Assembly (NCBI GenBank): GCA_020466095.1
Contig: CM035807.1
Span: 48,287,004-48,351,003, forward strand
Direction: 5' to 3'
DNA length: 64,000 bases
Origin: Chlorops oryzae
Lineage: Eukaryota > Arthropoda > Insecta > Diptera > Chloropidae
Every line of letters begins with the position of its first letter. Within the stretch, counting starts at the first letter, position 1. A program made the position numbers and the translations under genes. The notes beneath the pieces are model-generated. The model was not told where the DNA came from. It made no database searches and was given only the letters and a program-made list of their open reading frames with translations. Positions 33,707 to 44,405 of this stretch are shown here, one piece after another.

Positions 33707-36384
33707 ATTTACTTATTATATCCTCTTGGAACGCAAATGGTATAAATCAGCGTAAGCTGGAATTGACACATTTTCTTTCAAACAACTCTATAGACGTGAT
33801 GCTTATTTCTGAAACTCATCTTACCGATAAAAATAATTTCTCGATTCCAGGCTATAAATTCTACAGAACGAACCACCCTGATGGGAAAGCCCATGGGGGA
33901 ACGGGTATTTTGATTCGTAACCGGATTAAACATTTCCCTCTCGAACCGTTCTCAAAAAATTACTTTCAAGCAACTTCAATTTCTTTAGAAAGCAGTGGTG
34001 CAAATTTAGTTCTATCTGCTATATATTGCCCTCCACGATTTACAATAACAGAAAATCAATTTAAAGAATTTTTTCACACTCTTGGAAATAGATTTTTAGC
34101 AGCAGGCGATTATAATGCAAAGCATACCCATTGGGGCTCACGCCTAATTTCCCCAAGGGGAAGACAATTATATAACACACTAATAAATAGATCCGGTACC
34201 TTAGGATTTCTTTCACCAGGACAACCTACGTATTGGCCAACAGACCATAACAAAATACCAGACCTTATAGACTTTGCCATCACACGAGGTATTGATAATT
34301 CACAAATTTCAACCTCGTTGACCTACGAAATGTCTTCAGATCACTGTCCCTTGCTATTCAAAATTTCACAAAACATAAGGATGTCGTGCCCCCCTTTCAG
34401 TCTGACAACCTCTAAAACACATTGGGTTAAATACAAAAAGTATGTTGCAACACACATTCACTCAGAATATTCAATAGACAATGAAAACCAAATTGATGAA
34501 GCGGTTGTTACCTTAAATACAATATTGGCTTCGGCGGCGGAGCATTCCACCCCGAAAATTCCTGCCATTGTCCATAGAAATTTTAATTATACTAATAGTC
34601 ATATTGAAAGGCTTTTGCGAGAAAAACGTAGATTAAGACGTGAATGGCAACAAAATAGGTCACCTGAAAGTAAAGCCAGACTCAACTTAGCTACGACGCA
34701 ACTTAAAATCGCTCTCCAAAAAGAACAAGACAAGAAAAATACTTATTTCATTTCTAAACTTTCACCTAACTGTTCATCAAAAGGATCACTGTGGCGAGCT
34801 TTAAAAGTAAAAAACTCTCCCATAGACCATGAATCTCCTTTAAGAGATCAAAGTGGAAGATGGGCAAGAAGTGACGAGGAAAAAGCTTCTGTGTTTGCTC
34901 AACACTTGTGCTCAGTTTTCCTTCCGAACCCTCCAGTTAATGACCTAAGACTTCCTCCCTTCGAAGAAAACAACCAAACTTTTCCTGTGGCATTTAATGC
35001 CAATGATATAAAAAGCATAATTAAGGATAATTTTTGCGAGAAAAAAGCTCCCGGTCGGGACTATATAACACCAAAAATGATCAAGGAGTTGCCACACATT
35101 GCTCTTAAATTTATAGCAAAACTCTTTAATGCTATTATGCGCTTCTCACACTTCCCTAAGATGTGGAAAGAATCGGTTATCACGATGGTACTGAAGCCCG
35201 GCAAAGATATGACGACAGCAAGCTCCTATCGCCCAATAAGCCTTCTCCCCTGCTTATCTAAACTCTTTGAAAAAGCTCTTCTTATAAAAATAACGCCATA
35301 CATCCACGAGAATAACTTAATCCCTGCTCATCAATTTGGCTTTAGAAAAAAACATGGAACTATTGAACAGGTAAATCGAATCACTCGTGAAATTCGTAAC
35401 GCCTTCGAAAAAAAAGAATATTGTTCTGCAATATTCCTAGATATCGCTCAAGCTTTCGACAAAGTGTGGCATGGGGGTCTTATTGCTAAAATAAAGTCCC
35501 TACTCCCTCAAAATTTTCACGAAATTCTTATATCATACCTCCAAAATAGATTCTTTAGAGTAAGAGTTAATGAATTTGTAACGGAAAAATTTGAAATTAA
35601 AGCAGGAGTCCCGCAAGGCAGTGTATTAGGCCCCTCTCTTTACCTTCTTCTAACAGCCGACATCCCCACTAGAGATAATATTGTAATGTCAACTTTTGCT
35701 GACGACACAGCATTATTGAGCTGCCACCGCGATCCCATGGAAGCTTCAAGAATCCTTCAAGAACATATGCAATTAATTGAAAATTGGCTCTCTACCTGGC
35801 GAATTAATGTAAACGAAGGTAAATGTAAACATATTACATTTACGCTAAGAAGGGGTATAAGCCCAACTATACAACTAAACGGAGTTTCCATCCGTCAAGT
35901 AGATAGTGTCGTTTATTTAGGAGTCCATCTAGACAAACGATTAACTTGGCGAAAGCACATCGAGGCAAAGAGAACAAACCTAAAGCTTAAAGCATCAAAA
36001 ATTCACTGGTTGATTAACCATCGCTCTTCTCTGAACATGGAGTATAAAGTTCTTTTATACAATAGTGTATTAAAGCCAGTTTGGTCTTATGGCATTCAGT
36101 TGTGGGGAAATGCCTGCGCTTCCTCTATTGAAATAATCCAAAGAGCTCAATCGAAAATTCTCAGAATCATTACAGGTGCCCCATGGTATATTCGTAATGA
36201 ACATATTCACCGTGACCTACAAATTCCACTCATTAAGGATGAAATCATACGATTAAAATCATCATACAACGATAAGATAAGACATCATTCGAATCAGTTG
36301 GCAAGAAGCCTCAGTAACACAACAAGTCGAACACGTTTAAAAAGAAAGGACCTTCCGTCTGCATCTACCGTCTTAGAGGTTTAA
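33703..36384 (+). CDS. LINE ORF2: endonuclease and reverse transcriptase
   Basis: 893 residues, the usual Jockey ORF2 length. The APE-like endonuclease shows SWNANGI, ISETHL, GDYNAKHTHWGS and SSDHCP in the first 220 residues, which include its catalytic Asn, Glu, Asp and His. The RT shows YRPISLLP, FLDIAQAFDKVWH, GVPQGSVLGP and the catalytic FADD (FADDTALL). The thumb and C-terminal region follow (VYLGVHLDKRLTWRKH, SYGIQLWG). There is no RNase H domain, as expected for Jockey. The last eight residues and the stop codon are encoded inside the first unit of the 73-bp 3' repeat array, so the C-terminus depends on repeat sequence. Confidence 0.9.
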   Translation: MNLLIISSWNANGINQRKLELTHFLSNNSIDVMLISETHLTDKNNFSIPGYKFYRTNHPDGKAHGGTGILIRNRIKHFPLEPFSKNYFQATSISLESSGANLVLSAIYCPPRFTITENQFKEFFHTLGNRFLAAGDYNAKHTHWGSRLISPRGRQLYNTLINRSGTLGFLSPGQPTYWPTDHNKIPDLIDFAITRGIDNSQISTSLTYEMSSDHCPLLFKISQNIRMSCPPFSLTTSKTHWVKYKKYVATHIHSEYSIDNENQIDEAVVTLNTILASAAEHSTPKIPAIVHRNFNYTNSHIERLLREKRRLRREWQQNRSPESKARLNLATTQLKIALQKEQDKKNTYFISKLSPNCSSKGSLWRALKVKNSPIDHESPLRDQSGRWARSDEEKASVFAQHLCSVFLPNPPVNDLRLPPFEENNQTFPVAFNANDIKSIIKDNFCEKKAPGRDYITPKMIKELPHIALKFIAKLFNAIMRFSHFPKMWKESVITMVLKPGKDMTTASSYRPISLLPCLSKLFEKALLIKITPYIHENNLIPAHQFGFRKKHGTIEQVNRITREIRNAFEKKEYCSAIFLDIAQAFDKVWHGGLIAKIKSLLPQNFHEILISYLQNRFFRVRVNEFVTEKFEIKAGVPQGSVLGPSLYLLLTADIPTRDNIVMSTFADDTALLSCHRDPMEASRILQEHMQLIENWLSTWRINVNEGKCKHITFTLRRGISPTIQLNGVSIRQVDSVVYLGVHLDKRLTWRKHIEAKRTNLKLKASKIHWLINHRSSLNMEYKVLLYNSVLKPVWSYGIQLWGNACASSIEIIQRAQSKILRIITGAPWYIRNEHIHRDLQIPLIKDEIIRLKSSYNDKIRHHSNQLARSLSNTTSRTRLKRKDLPSASTVLEV

Positions 36385-36573
36385 GACCGATGCTCTTTTA
36401 TATGCACCTCGCTCGTGCAAGTCAGATACGTCTGCATCTACCGTCTTAGAGGCTTAAGACCGATGCACTCTTATATGCACCTCGCTCGTGCAAGTCAGAC
36501 CCGTCTGCATCTACCGTCTTAGAGGCTTAAGACCGATGCTCTCTTATATGCACCTCGCTCGTGCAAGTCAGAT
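36356..36573 (+). repeat. Three 73-bp tandem units with two hairpins each, at LINE 3' end
   Basis: Units start at 36356, 36429 and 36502, are almost identical and have a constant 73-bp period. Each contains GTCTTAGAGGcTTAAGAC, a 6-bp stem, and TGCACctcgctcGTGCA, a 5-bp stem. The first unit contains the ORF2 stop. A partial further unit (GCACCTCGCTCGTGCA) appears near 36660. The position fits a 3' RNA recognition element for the LINE reverse transcriptase. Confidence 0.85.
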
Positions 36574-36917
36574 GATTACCTATCCAAGGATACAGGACCA
36601 ATGCTCATCACTGGCAAGAACGTATCCGTTCCAGCCAAAAAAGGCGTTACTACGTCTGGCGCACCTCGCTCGTGCACGCCACACGTAAGGATTCACAAAG
36701 CTCGATACAATGTAAGCGGTGTAACAGCGCTAAACTCCCATCAGCCCAGCTTCTTAAATTGAGGCCCGTTGGAACCAGCAACTATTTATATTTTTCTCTG
36801 TATAAATAGAAAATGTGTAGTACTAGATATAAGATTCGAATATTTACTGTTAGTTTCACAAATTAAGAAAGATTCAGTAAAGTCACGCAAAGCTTAAAAA
36901 AAAAAAAAAAAAAAAAA

Positions 36918-37374
36918 TTTTTTTTATAGCACTTTGCTTAAATAACTTGTTTTCACGCTTACACTTGCATAGTTTTCAAGTTTTTTTTTTGTTTCGTTAC
37001 AAAACTCGCGCAAGTAAAAGCTTCCATCCAGTCTACCTAATTGTCAGTAAACCAGCCGTGTAGTTGTTGCATAAAAATCCAATTGGATACTTATTTTGGT
37101 TTCTTTCCTTTTTTTTGAATCCTTTTTTGTAAAATTTATTTCCCGGCAGGCCAGAAACAAAGAGCTTTTTTTGTACCGTGGGCTTGGAAAGGTGAACCAT
37201 TAATAGGGTGGGTTGGGGATAAACAGGCTCGTACGGGAGAGACGGACTAGGAATATCCCCTAAGAATCCGAACGGAGAGTTCCAAGATCACTAACATACC
37301 TATATACATATACATATATATATAAAATAATAAAAAAAAGAAGAAAAAAGGGGTTTTTTATTTAATAACGTTCC
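36918..37374. other. Spacer with A/T runs and TATA microsatellite
   Basis: No gene is supported. A (TA)n-like tract lies at about 37303-37325. The G-rich part (about 37190-37290) could be LTR-element leader sequence, but no LTR ends were found. Confidence 0.35.
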
Positions 37375-37748
37375 TGTAGTAGGAGGTCATTTCCAAGAAG
37401 CGCTTAAATTCAGGAAGAATACCCCAAGAAGTGACTACATAGCCCAAGTATTCAACACTTCTCACCGAAAAATGCGTTTTCTCAAGACTTACCCTAAGAC
37501 CAGCTTGAAGTAGCCGCGAAAAAACCTGTTTCAATGTGTTTCAGATGAGAGGTCAAATCTTTACTAAAGATGATAAGATCATCCAGAAACACGTTACAGA
37601 TGCGTCCGATATATTCTTTCAATATATCGTCGATCATTCTCTGAAATGTGGCCGGACCATTTTTGAATTCTAATGTAAGCTTTAAGAGCTCAAATTGCCC
37701 GATCATCGTAGAGATTTCTCCCGCATATTCGCCGGGTAGGGATATCAT
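37375..37748 (-). pseudogene. Gypsy RT fragment (minus strand)
   Basis: On the minus strand the pieces NGPATFQRMIDDILKEYIGR and CNVFLDDLIIFSKDLTSHLKHIE, then, after a one-base shift in a T run near 37520, RLLQAGLRVSLEKTHFSV, VEYLGYVV and FKRFLEMTSYYRN are the palm-to-thumb of a gypsy RT. The catalytic box reads FLDD. It ends where the I-like LINE copy begins at 37782. Confidence 0.75.
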
Positions 37749-37781
37749 TCAGCATAGATCGGCTCGTCGGCACTCGCTCTT

Positions 37782-38463
37782 ATTTTGGTCTAAGTTTGAT
37801 CTTTAGTTGTGGTTTGTGTTCAAATAGGTTAATGTAGATAGGGAAGTGGTCACTGCCGTATAGTTGTTCTTCTATCTTCCATTTTGCATTTATTGCGAGA
37901 TTGGGGGTGGCGAGTGAGAGGTCTATATGTGTGAGGGAGCTATGTGTGCTGAAGTGAGTGGGAGATTTGTCATTAAGGGTTAGTAGGTTAGATTGAGTGA
38001 TAAATTTGTGAAGGATATTGCCCCTGTTGTTGTTTGTCGGAGATCCCCAGCTACTGTGCCAGCTATTGAAGTCGCCTGTTAGAAGTGTGTTTTGGTTAGT
38101 ATTACTGAACGCAGTTCTTAGATTTTGTATGTTGAAAGGTTTGTTGGGTGGTAGGTATGCTGATATAATGGTGAATTTTTGAGTGGAATGAATGTTAGCT
38201 CCAATTGTGTCGATATCGCTGTCCGTGTTAGTGTTCAGGTGTGGAATGGATTTGTGAATGAGGAGTGCTACTCCGCCGTAAGCGCTACAGGAAGAGTTTT
38301 TGTGTAGAAGCGAATAATTGATTGGGATGGGTATGTTTTCGGTTGAATGTAGATGTGTTTCTTGTAGAGAAATTATATGTGGACATTTTTCTTTTATTAA
38401 AATTTGCAGGTAATTGTAATTGTTAACATATCCGTTTATGTTCCACTGCATTATCTTTACCAT
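37782..38463 (-). pseudogene. I-like LINE ORF2, endonuclease part only (copy 1)
   Basis: About 227 residues from the ORF2 start: QWNINGY, SLQETHL, TGDFNSWHSSWGS and GSDHFPI are the APE-type endonuclease motifs. It is cut at 37782, where the duplicated block begins. The full ORF2 is at 50698-54844. Confidence 0.85.
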
Positions 38464-38556
38464 TTGGTTTTTTAAGTACTGTATATAAAAATATTCTGAG
38501 AGAGTTAGGGTAGAAATAAATGTAAGACCTGCGAGGGGAGTGAGAAAGTGAGAAAT

Positions 38557-38594
<38 letters not shown>
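38557..38594. repeat. (TA)n microsatellite between LINE ORF1 and ORF2
   Basis: About 38 bp of alternating TA in the short inter-ORF spacer of the I-like LINE. The copy-2 tract at 54938-54975 has the same length. Confidence 0.9.
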
Positions 38595-38598
<4 letters not shown>

Positions 38599-38622
38599 AT
38601 AGAATGAATTTATATTCTTAGT

Positions 38623-39887
38623 CTATTTGTGAGTTTTTAGTTTTAGCTGCGACTTTGGGTCACTTTTTTTGTCTTTGGAGAATATTCTTAGCTTTAAGTC
38701 CTCTCTTACTTGTGATGTCAGAAGCTCTGTATGTGTTGTGCTAGCGATGAGTATATGCTGTTGTGCGTTGAGGGAGGTATTCATATCTACGTCGAGTTCG
38801 TCATCCGAAGAGATTGATGACGTTTCTCGGTGGGTGGATTTTTGGGGCTTTGATGTGAAAGTATTGAGGTCATCGTATGTTAATGCTTTCCTTTTAGCTA
38901 GCGAGCTAGTGCTTGTGCTTGAGACAGGCCTAACTTCAGTTGTATTTAATGTGGTTTTGTTTTTAGATAATTGTGTGCTTGTGACTGACGGTGTGTTGTT
39001 GGTTGTGTTGTTTATGTTTTGAATATTCGAGTTAGTGACTATGCTGGAGTATTGATTAAGAGGATGAATGTGGCGGCTATTGTAGACAGATAGAGCTGTT
39101 TTGTGGTCAACTTTTTGCGTAACTTTGATTGCTGTTATTTCTTTTTGTTTGATGAAGCTGGGGCATTTTTTATCGAATGTGCTGTGAGATTTTTTTGTAT
39201 TTCTGGTAGATTTCTGCAGTTTATACATGATGGCAGCTTGTTGCATTTTTCGTTCTCTGTTGTGTGTACCTCTTCGGAGCAATTCGGGCATAATTCTTCG
39301 CTTTTGCATGCTGGTGTAGGGTGGCCAAATCGGAGGCATTTTTTGCAGCGTAAAGGTAGCGGAATATATGTGCGGACGTATACTTGTTCATATCCTATCA
39401 TTATGGTCTCTGGAATGTTGATTGTGTTGAACGTGATGATAATGAGTCCAGTTTCTTTAAGGTGTTCATCTTGTTTTTTCATAATTTTGCGAATTTCAGT
39501 AACCTTTTGGGATTTGAGTTCGTCTAATATTTCATTTTCGGGTATATTACGAAGTTCATTAGAATATATTACACCTTTTGAGAAATTTAGCGTTTTATGT
39601 TCAATTGATGTAACTGATATGTGTCCAATATTGGTTGATTTTAGTAGTTTTTTTGCTTGAGTTGTGTTTTTTGTTTTTATTAGGAGAGTCCCCGCTCTTG
39701 TTTTTTTACATGTTTCCACTTCACCACCAACTGTATAGTCTATTGATTTTTTTATTAAGAAGGGAGAAACATTTTCGAATGAGTCACCATCGGTTCTGCT
39801 GATTGTGATGAATTTCGGTTCATTAAATGCGTCTTTATTGTAATTTGTTGTTGCAAAGAGTTTGTTTATGTCAGGTGGCTTCGCCAT
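38623..39887 (-). pseudogene. I-like LINE ORF1 with one frameshift (copy 1)
   Basis: The ORF starts at ATG 39887 (MAKPPDINKLF). An RNA-binding region is followed by three Cys/His knuckles: CKKCLRFGHPTPAC, CPNCSEEVHTTENEKC and the start of CINC. A single frame break then lies in a T7 run near 39190, after which the second frame continues with CPSFIKQKEITAIKVTQK, the I-clade ORF1 signature, and an S/T-rich tail to 38623. With one base change the protein would be about 420 residues. The same break occurs in copy 2. Confidence 0.8.
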
Positions 39888-40617
39888 GGTAGAGTTTAAA
39901 GAGAGGCTCTCTATGGAGCACGCTATTGCAGTTGCTTTTGATCTTTGTTTTTTCCTCTCTTTTTTCCGTAAGTTTTTGATAACAATAAATTTGAGTTGGT
40001 TTGTTTTTGTGATTTATGCAATTGAGAACTGGAATGCTATTCTTCCGTAAAAGTGTTTTCGCGTCTTTGCTTTAAGAAGATCGGTTCAGGTTGCTTGAAA
40101 TTTTGTTTGTTTTACAAATATTTTGATTTTTTTTTAAACATTACACAAATACATTTATGTATTTTTCGGAAAGGTATGCCAGTAATATGGCAACCAATTT
40201 ACACTGAATTATTACAAGGAAAGTTGAGTTTTGAAAATAGGCACAAATGTCTGAATATTCGCACTCTTCCGAGAATCGAAACTCAACTAAAACACTTCAT
40301 AGTATTGTGTGAATAGACCGAACGCATAAGGCGGCTGCTGTCAACTAATTTCGGTCAGTTCAATTCTGAGCAAAAGCGAACTGCACATGATATATTTTTA
40401 AATACAAAGGTAAAACTTAATGGGCTTCTGCTTAGGTACGGTTTCAAATTAACCTACCCTGATTCCTTTAAGATCCCTTTACGTGTCAATATGCGAAATT
40501 TTTTCGTTGCCAAATTGCAAAGGTTGAGAGGGGAAAGGGCTGATACTCCAACTTTCTCAATATCCGAATTTTTTAATTGGGCCTCTAAAGCCAAAATAAC
40601 AGAAGAGCCCAAAAAAA
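39888..40617. other. LINE 5' UTR and gypsy leader junction (copy 1)
   Basis: About 150-200 bp after the LINE ORF1 start is probably its 5' UTR. Beyond it, plus-strand sequence leads to the gypsy gag. A plus-strand open frame at about 40432-40650 (motifs YPDSFKIPLRVN and SISEFFNWASKAK) overlaps the gag start in another frame and is not recognised. Confidence 0.4.
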
Positions 40618-41598
40618 ATGTCAAATACAGTAGCGGATTTCCTGAATAATGAGGCAAAACTTTTGCAAGATTTTGATGGCAGTCCGGAGAACCTTCAGAG
40701 TTTCCTCGACGCCATTAATTTAGTCAACTTACTAAAAGGCACGCATGGCGTGGCTATAACCATTATATCAAACGAAACCACCTAAGAGGCAGTGTCTGAA
40801 AGGCTAAAATCTGTTGTTAAAGGCGAAACACCAAAAGTTTTACAGGCAAAACTAATGGCTGCACGCCAAATTTCTAAATCAGCTAACTCCTACATTAAGA
40901 AAATAGAAGATTTGACAAAATCCTTAACAGCCGCATACATTTGTAACGGTATGTCTCACAACATGGCTGAAAGATACTCCTCAGACTCTGCATTTAAAGC
41001 ACTTGTGAAAAATGCATCAAACGACCGCGTTAAAAGCATCATGGAAAGTGGAAATTTCACTTCCATTAATGAGGTAGTCGCTCAATTCGTGGACTCCAGC
41101 ACAGGTATGGCAAACAACAGCGCTTCAATAAATAACTTACGCACACGCCCATCACGCATGGGAAATTGGTTTCGTGGTCGAGGTCAAAGATATTTTACAG
41201 GTAACAGAGGTTACAATTCCTACCGGGGTCGGTATAGAGCCTTTTACCCCTCTTACAGCTCTAATCGTGGCAGAGATTATGGACGTAAAGCGAACCCGAC
41301 ACGGTACTGAATAGCCTACTGAATTCATACGTACGTGTTCAGTATGTTTGCGTCGACACGTTACTGAATTCAGCCATTCAATACGGAAAATCAAAAACGA
41401 TTTGGAATCGCTTCCGTCGTTGTGAGACGCATACACATTTATTTCACTAACACACATATAGCATTCAGTACGGAATTCAGTACCGTGTCGGGTTCGCTTA
41501 ACAATTATAATAATCGAGGTGGTGCATCGAGAGAAACACCTCCCTCAAATCACGGTAGAGTTGCTAGTACGCAGGAACACGAGGTGCCCTCCCAGTGA
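40618..41598 (+). pseudogene. Gypsy gag with a stop codon and a MITE insertion (copy 1)
   Basis: The ORF starts at ATG 40618 (MSNTVADFLNNEAKLLQDFDG), contains the Gag-like phrase NLQSFLDAINLV and has an in-frame TAA at 40783-40785. After that the frame stays open with KLMAARQISKSANSYIKKIE and an RG/Y-rich nucleocapsid-like C-terminus (FRGRGQRYFTGNRGYNSYRG). A 210-bp MITE at 41289-41498 interrupts this tail. Across the insertion the frame resumes correctly, with one TAA duplicated, and ends at 41596-41598. It is a nucleic-acid-binding structural protein of a retroelement, now dead. Confidence 0.75.
41289..41498. mobile_element. 210-bp TAA-flanked MITE in gypsy gag (copy 1)
   Basis: Perfect inverted ends of at least 24 bp begin AGCGAACCCGACACGGTACT. 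TAA lies on both sides (41286-41288 and 41499-41501). The interior repeats GTACTGAAT/ATTCAGTA words in both orientations. The TAA duplication indicates PIF/Harbinger mobilisation. The host gag frame is restored exactly across the site, which confirms the boundaries. Confidence 0.92.
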
Positions 41599-41729
41599 AT
41601 ATAATTCCTGGGAGGCTTCAGAAAACAAAATCATTAAAAACGACTAATACCAGTCAAACATTTTATTTAAAATTTAATTAAAATAGCTACATTTAATAAC
41701 AACCATTTTTTAATAATAATTTAAATACT

Positions 41730-41835
41730 TTTTTATTAGATACGGAGGCTGATATTTCGCTAATCAAAATTAATAACATTGCAAATCTAGATAATCTAAA
41801 TGAATCATTCATAAGAAACAAATCCGGAATATGAT
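41730..41835 (+). pseudogene. Gypsy protease remnant, DTGAD changed to DTEAD (copy 1)
   Basis: The reading FLLDTEADISLIKINNIANL is a retropepsin active site in which the conserved Gly after Asp-Thr is Glu. A stop follows at about 41834. It lies downstream of gag in the correct order for gypsy. Confidence 0.65.
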
Positions 41836-41993
41836 CTGATATCGTTCAGTCTTGCGTTGATACTACAAACACCTTCTACTGCTTCCAAAAGAAACACCAA
41901 ACGCATCGCTTAGGTTAAAATTAGGTTTGATTAAACTTACTCATACTATATTTAAAAGGACATACAACTTCATATGTAGTAAGGATTCTCCAA

Positions 41994-42654
41994 ATGGAAA
42001 AAAACCGTTACCCGAAAATACTCCTCACTCGCTTAATAAACCTTCACCTAAATCGATTCTCGTCCAATGAATATAATTGGGTGTCTAAAATTAATGTCTT
42101 CCTGCAAGAAATAAATATGAGTCATTTGTGGGAAGAGCCCCACTTAGAGACCTGGATAAAAGAAAAACCTATAGCTTTTGACCGTTTAAATCATCGCCTA
42201 AAATTTCTGGACATCTTAAGCGCTTCAAGATCCAATGTAATGAATTGCAGAATATTAAAGCCACTGGATTGCACAATTGCGACTGTCAACAAAGATCGTA
42301 ACCCGATTTTGTCTAAAAGGACAAGTTTACGCACTGGGACCAAATACTCCCTGCATCCTTTGTAATCATCAAGAAGGCGAAACGCTTGATCACTTTTTAT
42401 GCGAGTGCCCAATTTATTCTGCAATTCGTAATCATTATTTGAGTCACATACTTAACATACATGGCATGAATAAGGCACACATATATAATCTTACTGATCC
42501 TTTATCAATCAAAGCTTTGTATTATTTTGTTGTAAATAGTTTAAAAAAAAGATCTTTTTTCTCAGTAAATAACTCTTTCACAGTACATCTAGCTCCTTAC
42601 TCGTCGTCTTTTTTCCTGATTCTTGTACTTTCCCTCTTAAACTTCTATGATTAA
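41994..42654 (+). pseudogene. LINE ORF2 C-terminal fragment (plus strand, copy 1)
   Basis: Two overlapping frames give a LINE C-terminus. WVSKINVFLQEINMSHLWEE leads, after a shift near 42290, into CILCNHQEGETLDHFLCECP, the CCHC-type motif found after RT or RNase H in Jockey- or LOA-like LINEs, then SIKALYYFVVNSLKKR. It is inserted between the gypsy protease and RT segments. The clade is not determined. Confidence 0.6.
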
Positions 42655-42744
42655 GATATTTTCTTCCTTTCTATGTATAAGCTCTGGTTTTCTCACAAAA
42701 CCTCCTTCTGTTATAACTAATTAAGTTTTAAGCGGAAGTAAAAT

Positions 42745-43415
42745 AAAATTTAATTGATTGACAGTCTTGCGGAATGGTAACTACAAATATCAAAATAAAT
42801 AGATTTTTCCTTCAACATGATTTCCACGTAGTAAAAATCGATTTTCCAATCCCCTACGACGAAATAATCGGTTTGGACACTAAAAAGAAGTACAATTCTC
42901 GAATACCATGGCACGGTCGCCACGGACATTTTGCGAGTTAGACCTGAGGAATTATCAAGTGAGTTGACTGTTGACATATTGGACGGCGCTAATGCAAGGA
43001 TACTCTCAATACCAGCACGTTCCAAAGTTGTAAGAAAAATACCCATATGTTCGGAACGTGAGGAGGATTTCCTCGTTCCAAGTCAAATGTTATGCGATGG
43101 AGTCCTTATAGCAAACACGATAGCGTCGGGGGTCAACCCATATGTAAGAATTTTTAATACAAATTCTACTAATATTTTCATAAAAGACTCAATAATAAAA
43201 TTCGAAAACTTATCTGATAACACAGTTTTTTCTAGCACAACCATCTTTTCAGATAGGAAACAAATTATTTTATCTTAACTGACAAACAAATTGCCCAGAA
43301 CACGCGCAACGAGATTTGATTAACGTGTGCACGGATTACACTGATATATTTTCATTGGAGGGTCAGAAAATTAGTATGAATAGCTTCTATCAACAGCGGT
43401 TAAAAATTAGAGAAG
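42745..43415 (+). pseudogene. Gypsy protease-RT linker fragment (copy 1)
   Basis: Open pieces VRPEELSSELTVDILDGANA, VPSQMLCDGVLIANT and, after a shift near 43280, CTDYTDIFSLEGQKISMN and SFYQQRLK are the spacer that precedes the RT in 17.6/gypsy-like elements. It stops before the RT catalytic region. The following 43416-44118 is unrelated, unrecognised DNA ending in a G run. Confidence 0.6.
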
Positions 43416-44118
43416 GATGGTGTTGAAGTGAGAGGTGAATAAGGGCACGTACCTTTTAATTCCCACGATCGACGCGTTGACTCGGAGCTGATTTCCTGCC
43501 GATGTGGTGGCTTCTGCGGTCGTTTTATAAGTTTATTGCACGACGCGGAAGTTCATTTTAGCACGAGGGTTAAATTAAGAAAAAAAGAAACTAAACACAC
43601 GCCTCTATGGCGACTTAAACCGATATTATCTATAGAAATTGACATGGGTTCGTCCCTTTTTTGTTGTAAATTAAATCACTTAAACTTAGTTCTTTTAGTT
43701 CACGTTATGTTTTTAATTTATTTGATGTTGCGAAACGGCGACGCGCGTGTTAGCGAAAATGATCAACGACTGCGCCGTCGTCGCTGGAGGTCGAACTGTT
43801 GAACGCGAGAGAGCTAAGGGTTTCGTTAAATCGGTTCGATTAAGGGCTCGCCCCCATAGCGGCTACGGAGAAAAACGGACAGATGGTATAATAGAACTAT
43901 GAAATTCAAGCTACAATAGCCCAATTTTGCTCGTTCCGAAGAAGCCTTTGCTAAACAGTAATGAAAAAAGATGGCGACCGGAGGGGTCCTGAATGTACTA
44001 CACTTGGACAAATTGGGTCACTTAAATTATTCTACGGATTGTCACCGAGGGGGGGAGGGGGGGGGGGGGGGGGGTAAAAAGTAGTTAAAAAATGGTCACG
44101 TAGTTTGGACACGTCCCT
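43416..44118. other. Unrecognised insert with G18 run replacing most of gypsy RT (copy 1)
   Basis: CpG-richer than its surroundings, with GACGCG, GCGACGCGCG and GTCGTCGC words near 43740-43790. It ends in G7-A-G18 (44049-44074). A TATA-like ttttataag lies near 43523. No coding frame is supported. The third copy of the composite lacks exactly 43020-44069. Confidence 0.5.
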
Positions 44119-44405
44119 AATTCTATTCATCTTTCACATTTAACACGCAAAAGGGTTCCATTTTTGTGGACGAATGATTGCGAGATGGCTTTTCATTATT
44201 TTAAAACCTCTCTTGCAAGTCCAAGGATTTTGAAATACCCCGACTGCAAAAAGAAAATTTCTATAAGAACTGACGTCAGCAAGCTGGCATTCGGCGCTGT
44301 GCTCAGTCAGGAAATGACGATATCCATCTTCCAGTGGCCTTCGCATCCAGAGCATTGACAACGGGAGAATCACACAAGGCCCCAATTGAGCAGGAATTAC
44401 TGGCC
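44119..44405 (+). pseudogene. Gypsy RNase H fragment (copy 1)
   Basis: HLTRKRVPFLWTNDCEMAFH, RILKYPDCKKKISIRTDVSK and ALTTGESHKAPIEQELLAIHW are the connection and RNase H start of a gypsy RT. This copy has a one-base deletion at GAAATGACG (near 44312). The third copy at 63175 reads GAATATGACG and stays open. Confidence 0.7.

Larger units (their letters stand above)
31350..36917 (+). mobile_element. Jockey-clade LINE with both ORFs open
   Basis: ORF1 (CCHC nucleic-acid-binding) and ORF2 (APE-type endonuclease plus RT, no RNase H) overlap by ATGA, the Jockey arrangement. The 3' UTR holds a 73-bp tandem array, and the element ends in a 22-nt A tail (36896-36917). All catalytic motifs in ORF2 are intact and no frame breaks were seen, so this copy may be competent. 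The 5' end is uncertain by several hundred bases. Confidence 0.82.

Noticed and set aside
39103..39660. 185-residue plus-strand ORF (and copy at 55484)
   Set aside because: It is the antisense shadow of the LINE ORF1 and is Cys/Phe-rich from reverse-complemented coding sequence.
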